The notes under the pieces are model-generated. The model had not been told where the DNA came from. It was given only the letters and a program-made list of their open reading frames with translations, and ran no database searches. The position numbers and the translations under genes are program-made. Positions 7,492-15,948 of a stretch of DNA of 34,580 bases are shown here, piece by piece; the stretch's first letter is position 1, and each line of letters starts with the position of its first letter. The stretch is from an uncultured Bacillota bacterium (GTDB taxonomy: Bacteria; Bacillota; Clostridia; Oscillospirales; Oscillospiraceae). The stretch spans positions 1-34,580 of the forward strand of contig CAMTMZ010000028.1 in NCBI GenBank assembly GCA_947073765.1. The letters run 5' to 3'.

Positions 7492-8193
7492 GTGCGCTTT
7501 TATGGAAAGCAGGAGCTTCGCATCCTGGTAGTGGATGATGACCGAGAGCTGCTGGACAACGTGGAGGACCACTTCACCGCCGCCGGCTTTCAGGTGCTGC
7601 GGGCCAGCACCGGCGCCATGGCCCTGGAGCTGATCCACCGGGTACAGCTGGACTGTGTGGTGCTGGACGTGGGTCTGCCAGACCAGGACGGCTTTGATCT
7701 GTGCGCCCAGCTGCGGGCGGACAGCGCGATTCCTATTGTATTTCTGTCCAGTTATACCGAGGAGGAGAAACGAATCCGGGGCCTCTCTCTGGGAGGGGAC
7801 GACTATGTGTGCAAGCCCTTCTCCATGCGGGAGCTGGAACTGCGGGTGCGTGCCCGTATCCAGAGCCGGGGGGTCCAGCGCCCCGCTGCCGTCCACACCT
7901 TCGGTCCCTTGGTGATTGACACCGGGCGGCGTTTGGTGCGCTACGGGGACCGGGAGGGGGATTTTGCCCGGATTGAGTTTGACATCCTGGCCTTTCTGGC
8001 CCAGAGTCCCGGGCGTGTGTTCTCCTATGAGCAGATCTACGACGGCATCTGGAAGGAGCCTATGGGCCGGAGCCGCCACAACCTTCAGGCTCGGGTGGCC
8101 TCCATGCGTCAGCGGCTGACCGACCTGTGCGGCGGGACGAATTATATCAGCACCGTGCGCCGTAAGGGCTATGCCTTTATTCCTCCGAAATAG
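7492..8193 (+). CDS. OmpR/PhoB-family response regulator
   Basis: A 233-residue two-domain regulator. The receiver domain shows the acidic pair in ILVVDDD, phospho-acceptor Asp59 in VVLDVGLPDQDG and Lys108 in VCKPF. The C-terminal winged helix (~residues 130-230) carries the usual FDILAFLAQSPGRVFSYEQI and STVRRKGYAF elements for DNA binding. The GTG start at 7492 has GGGAGG 6 bases upstream; an in-frame TTG at 7477 lies before that site. No histidine kinase is directly adjacent. The nearest is at 10147-12114, on the same strand beyond the surface-protein gene, and it is the likely partner. Targets may include the divergent surface-protein and RsbW-like genes. Confidence 0.93.
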   Translation: MRFYGKQELRILVVDDDRELLDNVEDHFTAAGFQVLRASTGAMALELIHRVQLDCVVLDVGLPDQDGFDLCAQLRADSAIPIVFLSSYTEEEKRIRGLSLGGDDYVCKPFSMRELELRVRARIQSRGVQRPAAVHTFGPLVIDTGRRLVRYGDREGDFARIEFDILAFLAQSPGRVFSYEQIYDGIWKEPMGRSRHNLQARVASMRQRLTDLCGGTNYISTVRRKGYAFIPPK

Positions 8194-8222
8194 AAAAACC
8201 ACTGGCCGGGCCAGTGGTTTTT
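8194..8222. terminator. Bidirectional terminator
   Basis: AAAAACCACTGG-CCGGG-CCAGTGGTTTTT is a perfect 12-bp inverted repeat with an A-tract on one side and a T-tract on the other. It begins one base after the response-regulator stop and lies seven bases before the stop of the convergent surface-protein gene, so it serves both. Confidence 0.9.
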
Positions 8223-8228
8223 ATGCTA

Positions 8229-10118
8229 TCATAGTCTGTGAAGCAGTCTGCGCAGCCAGTTCAGCGGAGCGGCGGGTTTCGCGGCGGCGACGGCCACCAG
8301 CACGCAGGTGACAGCGGCTCCGGCTGCTATCTGGACCGCGGGAGAAAGCCCTTCGGGTTCTGTATCAACGGGCTGATTCTTGGGTTGGGCCGGCGGCTGG
8401 ACATTGGCCGGCTGAACCGGGGAAAGTGGTTCCGGAGTGGCTGGAGTAGAAGACGGTTCCGGCTCCGGAACCTGAGCCTGGGGCTGCTGGACAACAGCGG
8501 GCAGGACGCTGTCCTGAGGCGGCTCTGGCTGAGCGGTCGATTCCGGCGCCGGCTGGATGGACAGTACCGGATCTGGGTTCTGCTGGACAAGCGGCACCGG
8601 TTCCGGCTCTGGCTGGGTGGGCGGTTCCGGTTCTGGCTGGGTGGGCAGTTCTGGTTCCGGCTCTGGCCGGGTGGGCAGTTCCGGTTCCGGCTCTGGCCGG
8701 GTGGGCGGTTCCGGTTCCGGCTCTGGCCGGGCGGGCGGTTCCGGTTCCGGCTCTGGCCGGGTGGGCGGTTCCGGTTCCGGCTCTGGCTGGGTGGGTGGTT
8801 CCGGTTCCGGCTTTAGCTGAAGTGGTGGTTCCGCTTCCAGTTGAGCGGGCGGTTCGGGGTCTGGCCGGGCGGGCAGAATGTCTAATGTGCCGCCCCGGCT
8901 GCCCCCGATGTCTGACTGGGTGGGAACGCCGGCGGAGGACAGGGACAGTGTGTCCGTATAGAGGCGATAGCGGTAGCCATCTCCCCGGTAGTCCGCCCCG
9001 GCCCGAATCAACAGCGGGCCGGTTTCCTGAAGAACATCCAGGCTGGCCTGGAAATCCCCGGGCGCGTCCTCCTGGCGTGCGGATAGACGAATGAACAGCA
9101 GATCGGTATCCACGTCCTTTCCGTCGCTGGCAGAAAACCAGGTTGCTCCGTTATCCAGAGAGAGCTCCAAAAAGGCGGGGGACCGCTCCGACGATAGGGG
9201 GTGTCCGTCGGGCTGTACCTGATCGGGAAGAAAAATACTCAGGGCATAGCTGCTGCCGCGGACATAATTTCTGGCTGTTACATTGCCGATGGCCGCACCA
9301 TCCACCAGAATGGCCAGCTCACAGGTAAGCGCGTCAAAGAGAACGGGGGGCAGCTCGCTTCCCGGCCAGTCCACCCCGGACAGCGGACCAACAGACTGGG
9401 CGTGAAGAATTGTTCTGTGCCCCGCTTCGATCCCGGGCCACTGGGTATCCAGGTCCCAGGAGAGCTGGTCCGCGGGGATTGTGACCGGCTCAGACTGCCC
9501 CTGAAAATTGACGGAAACTGAGAGCTCCGGCAGCCGCTCCAGCAGTTCCTCTTGTGTCAGGCCCTGGGGCAGGGCGGCAAAGGCGGCGGAGTGCTCCTTC
9601 AGTACCGGGGACTGGGCGTAAATCATCTGTTCCGGAGCGGCGGCAACCGTCTGGGCGACCAGCCAGCCGCCCTCCGCCTGCCGGGCCAGCGGGCCGGCGA
9701 CCTGGCTGGCGTCTATGTTCTCAATCTGGAGCTCGCCTCCGGCCTCCACCTGAAGCAGGCCGGTTTCCCCTCCGTCCCCTATGAGGATCAGCGGGTACGC
9801 GCCGCCTCCGAAGGAAAAGCAGCCGCCCTGGGCGACCCGGATACAGTGGCCGTTCATATCCAGGGTGGTGGGGGTCCAGAAGGGGAAAAACTGGGCGTCC
9901 GCCGCGGTTACCGTCAGGTCCTCGGTCAGCCGGACGAGGGGGGCGCTTCCCCCTGCGGCGAACAGCTCCTCCGCGGTGGATACCTCGGTCCATACGTCGG
10001 GGAGGGGGTTCTCCTCCGGCTGAACGGGCGGAGCGGCGTGTTCCACGGCCAGCGCCCCCGGTGTGAGCGTGGAGAGGGGCAGCAGCAGGGCCAGCGCCAG
10101 CGCAACGATTTTTTTCAT
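8229..10118 (-). CDS. Secreted surface protein with Pro/Glu repeats and C-terminal membrane anchor
   Basis: The 629-residue protein opens with a signal peptide (MKKIVALALALLLPLSTLTPG, cut near ALA). The N-terminal ectodomain has a pattern seen in parallel beta-helix surface proteins: APLVRLTEDLTV, then TTLDMNGHCIRV. After a middle globular region (~200-415) comes a long wall-spanning tract of 10-residue repeats of the PEPEPEPPTR type (~433-515), further Pro/Gln-rich sequence, and a C-terminal hydrophobic segment (SPAVQIAAGAAVTCVLVAVA) with a basic tail. There is no LPXTG motif, so anchoring is by the membrane. GGAG lies upstream of the ATG at 10118. It diverges from the sensor kinase gene with only 28 bases between the two start codons. 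Function is unknown. Confidence 0.8.
   Translation of the reverse strand: MKKIVALALALLLPLSTLTPGALAVEHAAPPVQPEENPLPDVWTEVSTAEELFAAGGSAPLVRLTEDLTVTAADAQFFPFWTPTTLDMNGHCIRVAQGGCFSFGGGAYPLILIGDGGETGLLQVEAGGELQIENIDASQVAGPLARQAEGGWLVAQTVAAAPEQMIYAQSPVLKEHSAAFAALPQGLTQEELLERLPELSVSVNFQGQSEPVTIPADQLSWDLDTQWPGIEAGHRTILHAQSVGPLSGVDWPGSELPPVLFDALTCELAILVDGAAIGNVTARNYVRGSSYALSIFLPDQVQPDGHPLSSERSPAFLELSLDNGATWFSASDGKDVDTDLLFIRLSARQEDAPGDFQASLDVLQETGPLLIRAGADYRGDGYRYRLYTDTLSLSSAGVPTQSDIGGSRGGTLDILPARPDPEPPAQLEAEPPLQLKPEPEPPTQPEPEPEPPTRPEPEPEPPARPEPEPEPPTRPEPEPELPTRPEPEPELPTQPEPEPPTQPEPEPVPLVQQNPDPVLSIQPAPESTAQPEPPQDSVLPAVVQQPQAQVPEPEPSSTPATPEPLSPVQPANVQPPAQPKNQPVDTEPEGLSPAVQIAAGAAVTCVLVAVAAAKPAAPLNWLRRLLHRL
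8600..8815. repeat. 30-bp tandem repeats encoding PEPEPEPPTR units
   Basis: About seven near-identical 30-bp units (GGTTCCGGTTCCGGCTCTGG plus ten more bases in plus orientation) run in tandem inside the surface-protein gene. Each encodes ten residues, so changes in copy number keep the frame. One unit is shortened. Confidence 0.85.
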
Positions 10119-10146
10119 AATAACGCTCCATTTCAGAGGTGATGAT

Positions 10147-12114
10147 ATGGCTGGTACGGTGTGGAAGCGCCTGGCTGTTTTTCTGGCCGCCGGATTGGCG
10201 GCTGTGGCGGTCTTCCTTTTTTTGATCCGGTTTGACAATAAGTATACCATGTCCGGGACACTTACACAAGACGGAGCGTTGGTGGCAGATCGTACAATTT
10301 TTGAGAAAAACGGTTTGATTTGGGCCCCTTACGGCTGGCATCTGTACCCAGATGTCCTTCTGGAGCCGGGAGAGAGGGGATTGGGCTATGCCGTTTACGC
10401 GGGGCAGGTGCAGAGCTGGTCAGTCTTTCACAGGGACGCCTCCCCTTACGGTCAGGCCAGCTACCGTCTGATCCTGGAGGGGCCGGAGGAGACGGTCGCC
10501 GCCTCGCTCTGGCTGCCCGAGGTTTTTTCCGCCTGCAAGGTGTATGTGAACGGAGTCCTGGTGGGACAGTCCGGGGAATTTTCCCCCGACTACCGCCCTC
10601 TGGTGCGGGACCTGACCGTCTCCTTTCCCTTGTCCGGCCGGACGGAGCTGCTGATTCAGGCGGAGAACCGGTCCCACTATTACAGCGGCATGACCTATCC
10701 CCCGGCCCTGGGTTCCCCCCAGGCCATAGCGGCGCTGGCCGCGGGACGGGCCGCCCTCTACGCCCTGATGAGCTTTGGCACCATGGCTATTGCCCTGTTC
10801 TCCCTGGCCATGTGGACGGGCGGGGACCGGCGGGAGCGGACCGCCCTGTGGCTGGCGGGGCTGACGCTGTCCTTCGCCCTGCGGGTGGGCTACCCCATAC
10901 GGTTGCTCTTTGGCGTGCGCCATGTGTCCCTGCTCTACGCCCTGGAGGACGCGGCGTCCATGGCGGGGATCTGGTGCGCCCTGGGGCTGGCGCTGGAGCT
11001 GGGCCGCCTGAACCGCTGTCCCTGGGCGGAGCTGGCGCGGCGGCTGGCCTTTGGCGTGATGCTGGCGGCGGCGGTGGTGCCCACGCTGGTGCTGCCCTGG
11101 GCCCCCGCCTTTACCGGCGTCTACGGGGTTCTGATGTCGGTATGGAAGCTGTTTTCCGCCCTGCTCCTGACCGGGGCCGTCCTGTGGAGCGGGATGCGCG
11201 CCAGAGCGGTCTGGCTGGCCGCCGGGGTGGGCGTCTACGCGGGCGGCCTGTTCCTGTCGGTGGTTACCATCAACCGGTTTGAGCCCGCCAGAGGGGCCTG
11301 GCCCGACGAGTGGGGCGGCTTTGTGCTGGCACTGTGCTTCGCGGCGCTGATGGTGGACCAGGGGCTGTCCATGGCGGAGGAAAACCGCCGGCTCAACCGG
11401 CACTTACAGGAGGAGGTGGAGCGTCAGACCGGCCAGATTGCCGGGCTGGTGGGGGAGCGGCAGAAGCTGCTGTCCGAGTTCCTCCACGATTTAAAGTCGC
11501 CTTTGGCCTCTCTGCTGTCCTACGCCCGGCTGGTCCGGGAAAACAACGTTCTGCTGGACGACCGGACCCGGGGACAGCTGGACGTGATTGAGGGCAAGAG
11601 CGAGGAGCTGGCCCGGCAGCTGCGCATGATGCAGCAGTTCAACCTGGAAAACCCCATCGCCTCCCGGTGGGAGCGGCTGGACCTGGCGGAATTTTTGAAG
11701 GAATTCCACCGCCGGTTCCAGCCCGACGTGGAGGTGAGCGGCCCGGACTTTCTGCTGGAGCTGCCGCCGGAGCTATGTGCCGTCCGGGCGGACCCGGATA
11801 AGCTGAGCCGCGCCTTGCAGAATCTGGTGTTCAACGCCGTCAGCTTTACCCCGGAGGACGGGGAGATTGCCCTGTCCCTCCGGCCGGCGGGGGAGTACGC
11901 CCGAATCGCCGTGCGGGACAACGGCCCCGGCCTGCCCCCGGAGCTGCTGGATCAGGTCTTTCGGCGGGGCTTCACCACCCGGGCCGAGGACGGGGGAGAG
12001 GGCCTGGGCCTGTTCATCGTCCAGTCGGTGGCCAGAGAACACGGGGGCCTGGCGGAGGTGAAATCCAAGCCGGGCCGGGGGGCGGAATTCTCCATCCTGC
12101 TGCCCCTGCTGTAG
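10147..12114 (+). CDS. 7TM-type sensor histidine kinase
   Basis: This 655-residue kinase has a signal-anchor helix (~8-25) and an extracellular domain of the 7TMR-DISMED2 kind (beta-sandwich with ASLWLPEVFSACKVYVNGVL, ~35-190). Seven membrane segments follow (~200-415), then a coiled coil with EENRRLNRHLQEEVERQ. The HisKA domain has phospho-acceptor His447 in FLHDLKSPLASLL, and the ATPase domain shows the N-box ALQNLVFNAVSF, DNGPGLPP and GEGLGLFIVQ. All catalytic motifs look intact. AGAGGTGAT precedes the ATG at 10147. It is the likely partner of the response regulator at 7492-8193, from which it is separated by the divergent surface-protein gene. A terminator follows immediately. Confidence 0.93.
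   Translation: MAGTVWKRLAVFLAAGLAAVAVFLFLIRFDNKYTMSGTLTQDGALVADRTIFEKNGLIWAPYGWHLYPDVLLEPGERGLGYAVYAGQVQSWSVFHRDASPYGQASYRLILEGPEETVAASLWLPEVFSACKVYVNGVLVGQSGEFSPDYRPLVRDLTVSFPLSGRTELLIQAENRSHYYSGMTYPPALGSPQAIAALAAGRAALYALMSFGTMAIALFSLAMWTGGDRRERTALWLAGLTLSFALRVGYPIRLLFGVRHVSLLYALEDAASMAGIWCALGLALELGRLNRCPWAELARRLAFGVMLAAAVVPTLVLPWAPAFTGVYGVLMSVWKLFSALLLTGAVLWSGMRARAVWLAAGVGVYAGGLFLSVVTINRFEPARGAWPDEWGGFVLALCFAALMVDQGLSMAEENRRLNRHLQEEVERQTGQIAGLVGERQKLLSEFLHDLKSPLASLLSYARLVRENNVLLDDRTRGQLDVIEGKSEELARQLRMMQQFNLENPIASRWERLDLAEFLKEFHRRFQPDVEVSGPDFLLELPPELCAVRADPDKLSRALQNLVFNAVSFTPEDGEIALSLRPAGEYARIAVRDNGPGLPPELLDQVFRRGFTTRAEDGGEGLGLFIVQSVAREHGGLAEVKSKPGRGAEFSILLPLL
10241..10269 (-). promoter_or_regulatory. 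Predicted promoter of the surface-protein gene, inside the kinase gene
   Basis: On the minus strand TTGTGT (10264-10269), 17 bases, then TATACT (10241-10246) with TGG directly before it as an extended -10. The 28-bp gap between the divergent start codons cannot hold a promoter for both genes, so the leader of the surface-protein gene would lie antisense to the first ~95 bases of the kinase gene. Confidence 0.4.
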
Positions 12115-12116
12115 GT

Positions 12117-12153
12117 AAAAAACGCGGCCTTCCCATCTGGGAAGGCCGCGTTT
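12117..12153. terminator. Bidirectional terminator
   Basis: AACGCGGCCTTCCC-ATCT-GGGAAGGCCGCGTT is a perfect 14-bp stem. AAAAAA lies on the left, giving a T-tract for minus-strand transcripts, and TTT on the right. It sits between the convergent kinase gene and the 816-residue protein gene. Confidence 0.88.
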
Positions 12154-12159
12154 CACGGC

Positions 12160-14610
12160 TTATTTGGTGCGTCCGCCGCCGCCCTTGGCAGGGGCCTGCT
12201 TCTTGGGAGCGGGTTTCTGAGGAGCCTCTTTCTTGGGGTCGGCTTTCTTTGACTCCTTCGACTCGAGATCGGACAGGGGGTGCTTCGCCTGGAACTCTTG
12301 GGCCTTCTGGTGCTTCTCCATACTGGCCTGGAGAGACTTGCTGGGGGTAATCTTCATTCCAATCAAGTCTTGGGTGACCTTGACCTTCTCGCTCTTTAGA
12401 TGGAGCTGGCCGTCCTCCCCCTTAACCAAGCTGTAAACGGTCTCGAAGCGGTTCCCTGTCATGGGTGTACCGTCTGGCTCGAGCATTTGCCCTATGCTGA
12501 TATGAACTTTGTCCTGGAACTGGCCGGAGTAGGCCAGGTGGGCGACGGCGCGGCGGGCGGCGGGGTCTTTATTCAGACGCTTAGCCATATCACGAATGCT
12601 GGAGTTGAGTCCCCCGGCGCGAGTGATAGTTCCAAGAGTAAGAAGGTCTATTCGGCGGAGGGGGTCCGGCTCGCTGCTGTTTTTCATAATTTCGCGCATG
12701 CCGGCGCCTTCTACGATTTGGGATAACGGACGGAGGGTATCAGTCTTGTTCGGACTGGCCAGGGCCATATAGCCATGCAGCTCATGCGTAACAACATCGC
12801 CGAAGTTGCTAGCCCCCGTGGCCGTGGCACACACGTGATCGGCGTATTCAACGCCCTTTCCGGGATGTTCTTTCTCAGCGGCCAGGTAAAAGGCTTCGAG
12901 AACGCCGTCCTTCTCCTGGTACGAATCGAACATTGCTCTGAGGGCGGGTTCGGCTTCAGGCATGACTGCGAGTGTACTCTCTCTATTCGTAAGATCGCAT
13001 TGGCTGAAGATCTCACGAACCTGTTTCGTCAGCGCCTCTATCCCGTGGAAGCAGGTTTCACCCAGCCAGTTGTTGTCTTTGGCAATAGCCTTTTCCATAT
13101 ACAGCTTGCCCGCTGCCTGCCGTTCGACCTGGAGCTTGTCGGGGTTCATGATGTCCTGGATGGAATGCCCCTGAGCGGCCAGATAGCAGATGCAGGTGGA
13201 GACAGGGGCGGAGCGGGAAAGACGGAAGTGAGCCGAGCATTCAATGCCCTTGTCCACTACCATGGTGTTCAGCTTTACATCGGTTCTGCCGCCCAACTCC
13301 TGCTTATATTCACTGAAAAACAGGTTTTCCGTCTGATTCCGGCCAATAGCATGGGCGGCCAAAGTGCCCGACAGGCAGTTGCTGCGCATCTGCTCCCGGC
13401 CCTCCATCACCCGCTGGTACTCGGCGGCCTTGGCGGCCTTTGCCTTGTAATGGCCATGTTTGGCGAAGTAGCGCTCCCAGGCGTTGAGGGTGACCTTTTT
13501 CAGGGGGGATGGCTCATAGCCGCTTTTGGTGATCTGGACCGGCTCCTTGGGGAACTTCCCCTTGGCATCAGGGATAAGGGCTTCCACCCGCTTGCCCGAC
13601 ATCAGTCCGGAGGACACAAACCGGTTGGTCATCTCCCGCACGTTTTCCCGGTACCAGTCTGTAAAATTCTTGGGATCACCTTTATAGCTCTCCTCCATCA
13701 TGCTGCGGACCGTCTTGCCGTCCACGGTAATCAGGCCGCCCCGGTCCAGGTAGTCCGTTATTTGCTCACCGGGCATATCTTCTATCTTTTCAAAGACGGG
13801 TTGGAGGGCCCGGTCCACGGTGGCGGGGGCGTACCGGTAAATCAGGGGGAGCAATTTAATGGATTCGGCGAGATCAGGGGGCATGTCCTTGGGGGATTTG
13901 CCCCAGTTTTCGGGGTTGGAGCAGAATTGCTGGGCCATAATGTGGTCAAAATTCTGGAAGTTGACGGTCAGGGTGGAGGGGGTGACGTTGGAGACGGTGC
14001 GCACCGCCTCCACCTTTGCGGGGATGGGGGCTTTGAGCTTGTTGTCCAGGAAGTTTCTGGCCCGCTCGTCCGGGACCTTGTCGCTGATTCCGGCGGCGTA
14101 CTCCATCGCGTTCAAAAAGCCGTCGATCCGCTGGATGCTGGCCATTTCGGTGGAGCGCTTCGCGGCGTCCTGAAGCATTTCCTCGCTGGCCTCCGCCGTA
14201 GGGGCCAGCTTTGCGCCGCGGTTAATCAGGCGGATGGTAATGCAGTCGTCCGTCATGGCCGTCCAGCTCTGAGACAGTGTGGATTTGCGGTCTTTCAGCT
14301 GGTCAAGTACTCCGCCGATGTATTCCCGCACCTCCGGGGGACGGGAGGGAAGGGTAGCCTGAAGCCTGGTGAAGCGCTCGAAAAACCCCATGTCCACATC
14401 GCACACCTTGCCTCTGGGGTCGATGCCGGGGAATTTTTCGAAGGTATCCTGGCTCTCCGGATAGGGCCAATCCCGCAGCTGTTCCTCGGCCCGGTCCATG
14501 CCGATTCGCATCTCCACCTGACGCAGGTCGGGCGAGGTGTCGATCATCTCCTGCTCACCGGCGGTCAGCTCTGGGCGGTAGGGGGCATATTCTTCATAAA
14601 TCGTAGGCAT
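12160..14610 (-). CDS. Unknown 816-residue protein with basic C-terminus; candidate T4SS substrate
   Basis: I recognise no family. The protein has no signal peptide or membrane segment and should be cytoplasmic when made. Residues 1-388 are paralogous to the whole adjacent 390-residue protein (14746-15918). Shared landmarks are FPGIDPRG (60-67), TLTVNFQNFDH (213-223), NPENWGK (232-238), a VDGKTVR loop and AWERYFAKHG (377-386). Residues ~389-770 are unique to this protein and may be a separate functional domain. The tail is Lys/Pro-rich (KKADPKKEAPQKPAPKKQ) and ends in GGRTK; the paralog ends in GGRSK. The true start is the ATG at 14610, with AGGAGGT 7 bases upstream in the same leader sequence as the pilin gene. 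Export by the nearby T4SS is inference from the basic tail and the neighbourhood. Confidence 0.75.
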   Translation of the reverse strand: MPTIYEEYAPYRPELTAGEQEMIDTSPDLRQVEMRIGMDRAEEQLRDWPYPESQDTFEKFPGIDPRGKVCDVDMGFFERFTRLQATLPSRPPEVREYIGGVLDQLKDRKSTLSQSWTAMTDDCITIRLINRGAKLAPTAEASEEMLQDAAKRSTEMASIQRIDGFLNAMEYAAGISDKVPDERARNFLDNKLKAPIPAKVEAVRTVSNVTPSTLTVNFQNFDHIMAQQFCSNPENWGKSPKDMPPDLAESIKLLPLIYRYAPATVDRALQPVFEKIEDMPGEQITDYLDRGGLITVDGKTVRSMMEESYKGDPKNFTDWYRENVREMTNRFVSSGLMSGKRVEALIPDAKGKFPKEPVQITKSGYEPSPLKKVTLNAWERYFAKHGHYKAKAAKAAEYQRVMEGREQMRSNCLSGTLAAHAIGRNQTENLFFSEYKQELGGRTDVKLNTMVVDKGIECSAHFRLSRSAPVSTCICYLAAQGHSIQDIMNPDKLQVERQAAGKLYMEKAIAKDNNWLGETCFHGIEALTKQVREIFSQCDLTNRESTLAVMPEAEPALRAMFDSYQEKDGVLEAFYLAAEKEHPGKGVEYADHVCATATGASNFGDVVTHELHGYMALASPNKTDTLRPLSQIVEGAGMREIMKNSSEPDPLRRIDLLTLGTITRAGGLNSSIRDMAKRLNKDPAARRAVAHLAYSGQFQDKVHISIGQMLEPDGTPMTGNRFETVYSLVKGEDGQLHLKSEKVKVTQDLIGMKITPSKSLQASMEKHQKAQEFQAKHPLSDLESKESKKADPKKEAPQKPAPKKQAPAKGGGGRTK

Positions 14611-14624
14611 AGTATGTACCTCCT
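14608..14624 (-). promoter_or_regulatory. Ribosome-binding leader shared with the pilin gene
   Basis: AGGAGGTACATACTATG here and AGGAGGTACATATTATG at 6453-6469 differ at one base in 17, through to the start codon. It fixes the start at 14610. No clear -35/-10 pair is visible upstream; TAAAAT within an AT-rich stretch near 14640-14655 is the only candidate. Confidence 0.55.
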
Positions 14625-14708
14625 GTTTCAATTGGATAATGTTATTTTACTTTAGAGCCTTGGGAAAGAAAAGCCGTATTTTTGCATGGAAACGGTCAAT
14701 TTGGAATG

Positions 14709-14742
14709 AAAAAAACCTCCGCCGGCCTATCCAGCAGAGGTT
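14709..14742 (-). terminator. Terminator downstream of the 390-residue protein gene
   Basis: On the minus strand AACCTCTGCTGG pairs with CCGGCGGAGGTT (two G-T wobbles), followed by a run of T's. It begins four bases after the TGA at 14746-14748 and separates this gene from the paralog downstream, so the two paralogs are probably transcribed from separate promoters. Confidence 0.75.
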
Positions 14743-14745
14743 CGT

Positions 14746-15918
14746 TCATTTGGAGCGCCCCCCCAATTGGGGGGGCTTGTCTGTTTTGATGGGTGCGGGG
14801 GGCTCCCGGCGGAAGCCCTGCTTGGCGCAGCACCGGTCCCAGGCGGCCAGGAGGTCCTTCTGCTCCGGTTCGGGCCGGAAGCCGGCTCCGGCGATGGGGA
14901 CTGGCTCCATTCCACCCGGCAGGCGGACGTCCACCTGTCTCCCCGCCATGAGGGCGGAGGAGACTCGCTGGGAGGCCAGCTCCCGGCTCTGCCGGGGGGT
15001 GGGGGAGGAGAGGCCCTCCGCCTCCAGCCGCTCCCGGAGGGAGACGCCGTCCACCCGGATGAGCGCCTCCGGGCGGGCCTCCTCTTCGGGGAAGAGGGCG
15101 GACAGGGTCCGGTCCGCCGCCGCCGCCGCGTAGGGCAGAAGCAGGGCGTCCAGATCAGGACGGGTCAGGTCGGGCGCGTCGAGCGGCTTGCCCCAGTTTT
15201 CCGGGTCGGAAAATTGAACCTGGAGCAGCCGATGCTGAAAATCAGGGAAGGTCACGGTCAAGGTTTTAGGGGGAACCAGTACGCTGGACTGGTCCAAAAC
15301 CGCCTGGGGGATGGGGACGGCCAGACAGCCGGCGTAAAAGGCCTCCACGTCTCCGGGCAGGGGGCCCTGTTTGGAGCCGGAGACGTACTCCAGCCCCTGG
15401 AGGAACAGGTCGTAGTCCACCACCGCCTCTCCCGCCTCCAAAGAGCGGGCTTGACGGCGGAGGGCGGTGCGGCCCTCCTCGTCCAAACACAGCTTTCCGG
15501 CCCGGGTGAGGGTACGGTGGCGGCGGGCAGCGGTGCGCATGGCGTCGTTGATTTGGCGCAGCTCGGGCCGCTCCGCCGCGGTCTGCCGGAGGGCTTGGAC
15601 AAATTGCTTTGTGGAAGCGGGCCGAACCTGAAGGGCGGCCTCCGCCAGTCCCTGCCGCCGGGCCAGCTTCATGTCGATCACGCTGTACCGCCCCACCGGG
15701 TCCACTCCGGGAAAGCGGAGGGCGATGCCGCTGTCCTCCGGCATGGGGGGAAAGCCCCGGAACTGCTTCTCTGCCCGAGCCATGGCGATGGCGATATGGG
15801 CGGCGGTCTCCGGAGCCAGCGGGCCGCTGTCCCGCTGTCCGGCGGTGTCCAGAACGCGCTGTTCTTCCGGCGTGAGACGGGGGTCCCGATACGCCGCGTA
15901 GGGGTCATAGAGGGCCAT
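14746..15918 (-). CDS. Unknown 390-residue protein, paralog of the 816-residue neighbour
   Basis: No known family is recognised, and there is no signal peptide or membrane segment. The entire length corresponds to the N-terminal half of the 816-residue protein downstream. Shared landmarks are YDPYAAYRDPRLTPEEQ at the start, FPGVDPVG (69-76), TLTVTFPDFQH (219-229), DPENWGK (238-244), a VDGVSLRERLE loop (289-299), RVSSALMAGRQV (318-329) and AWDRCCAKQG (359-368). After this domain only a short basic, Pro-rich linker remains before the terminal GGRSK, matching GGRTK in the paralog. The ATG at 15918 has AGGAGGT 7 bases upstream; an in-frame GTG at 15924 is too close to that site. It lies 30 bases behind the LytTR regulator gene and is probably co-transcribed with it. 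Confidence 0.75.
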   Translation of the reverse strand: MALYDPYAAYRDPRLTPEEQRVLDTAGQRDSGPLAPETAAHIAIAMARAEKQFRGFPPMPEDSGIALRFPGVDPVGRYSVIDMKLARRQGLAEAALQVRPASTKQFVQALRQTAAERPELRQINDAMRTAARRHRTLTRAGKLCLDEEGRTALRRQARSLEAGEAVVDYDLFLQGLEYVSGSKQGPLPGDVEAFYAGCLAVPIPQAVLDQSSVLVPPKTLTVTFPDFQHRLLQVQFSDPENWGKPLDAPDLTRPDLDALLLPYAAAAADRTLSALFPEEEARPEALIRVDGVSLRERLEAEGLSSPTPRQSRELASQRVSSALMAGRQVDVRLPGGMEPVPIAGAGFRPEPEQKDLLAAWDRCCAKQGFRREPPAPIKTDKPPQLGGRSK

Positions 15919-15948
15919 GCTCACACCTCCTGAAGCAGATTTGATTTC

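Noticed and set aside
12160-14610. HELHG sequence in the 816-residue protein as a possible zinc protease motif
   Set aside because: The spacing is not HExxH, and no supporting third ligand pattern is visible.
12775-14655. Long plus-strand frame (626 codons) opposite the 816-residue protein
   Set aside because: Shadow of the minus-strand gene, which has a strong ribosome-binding site, a coherent paralog and terminators; the plus frame has none of these.
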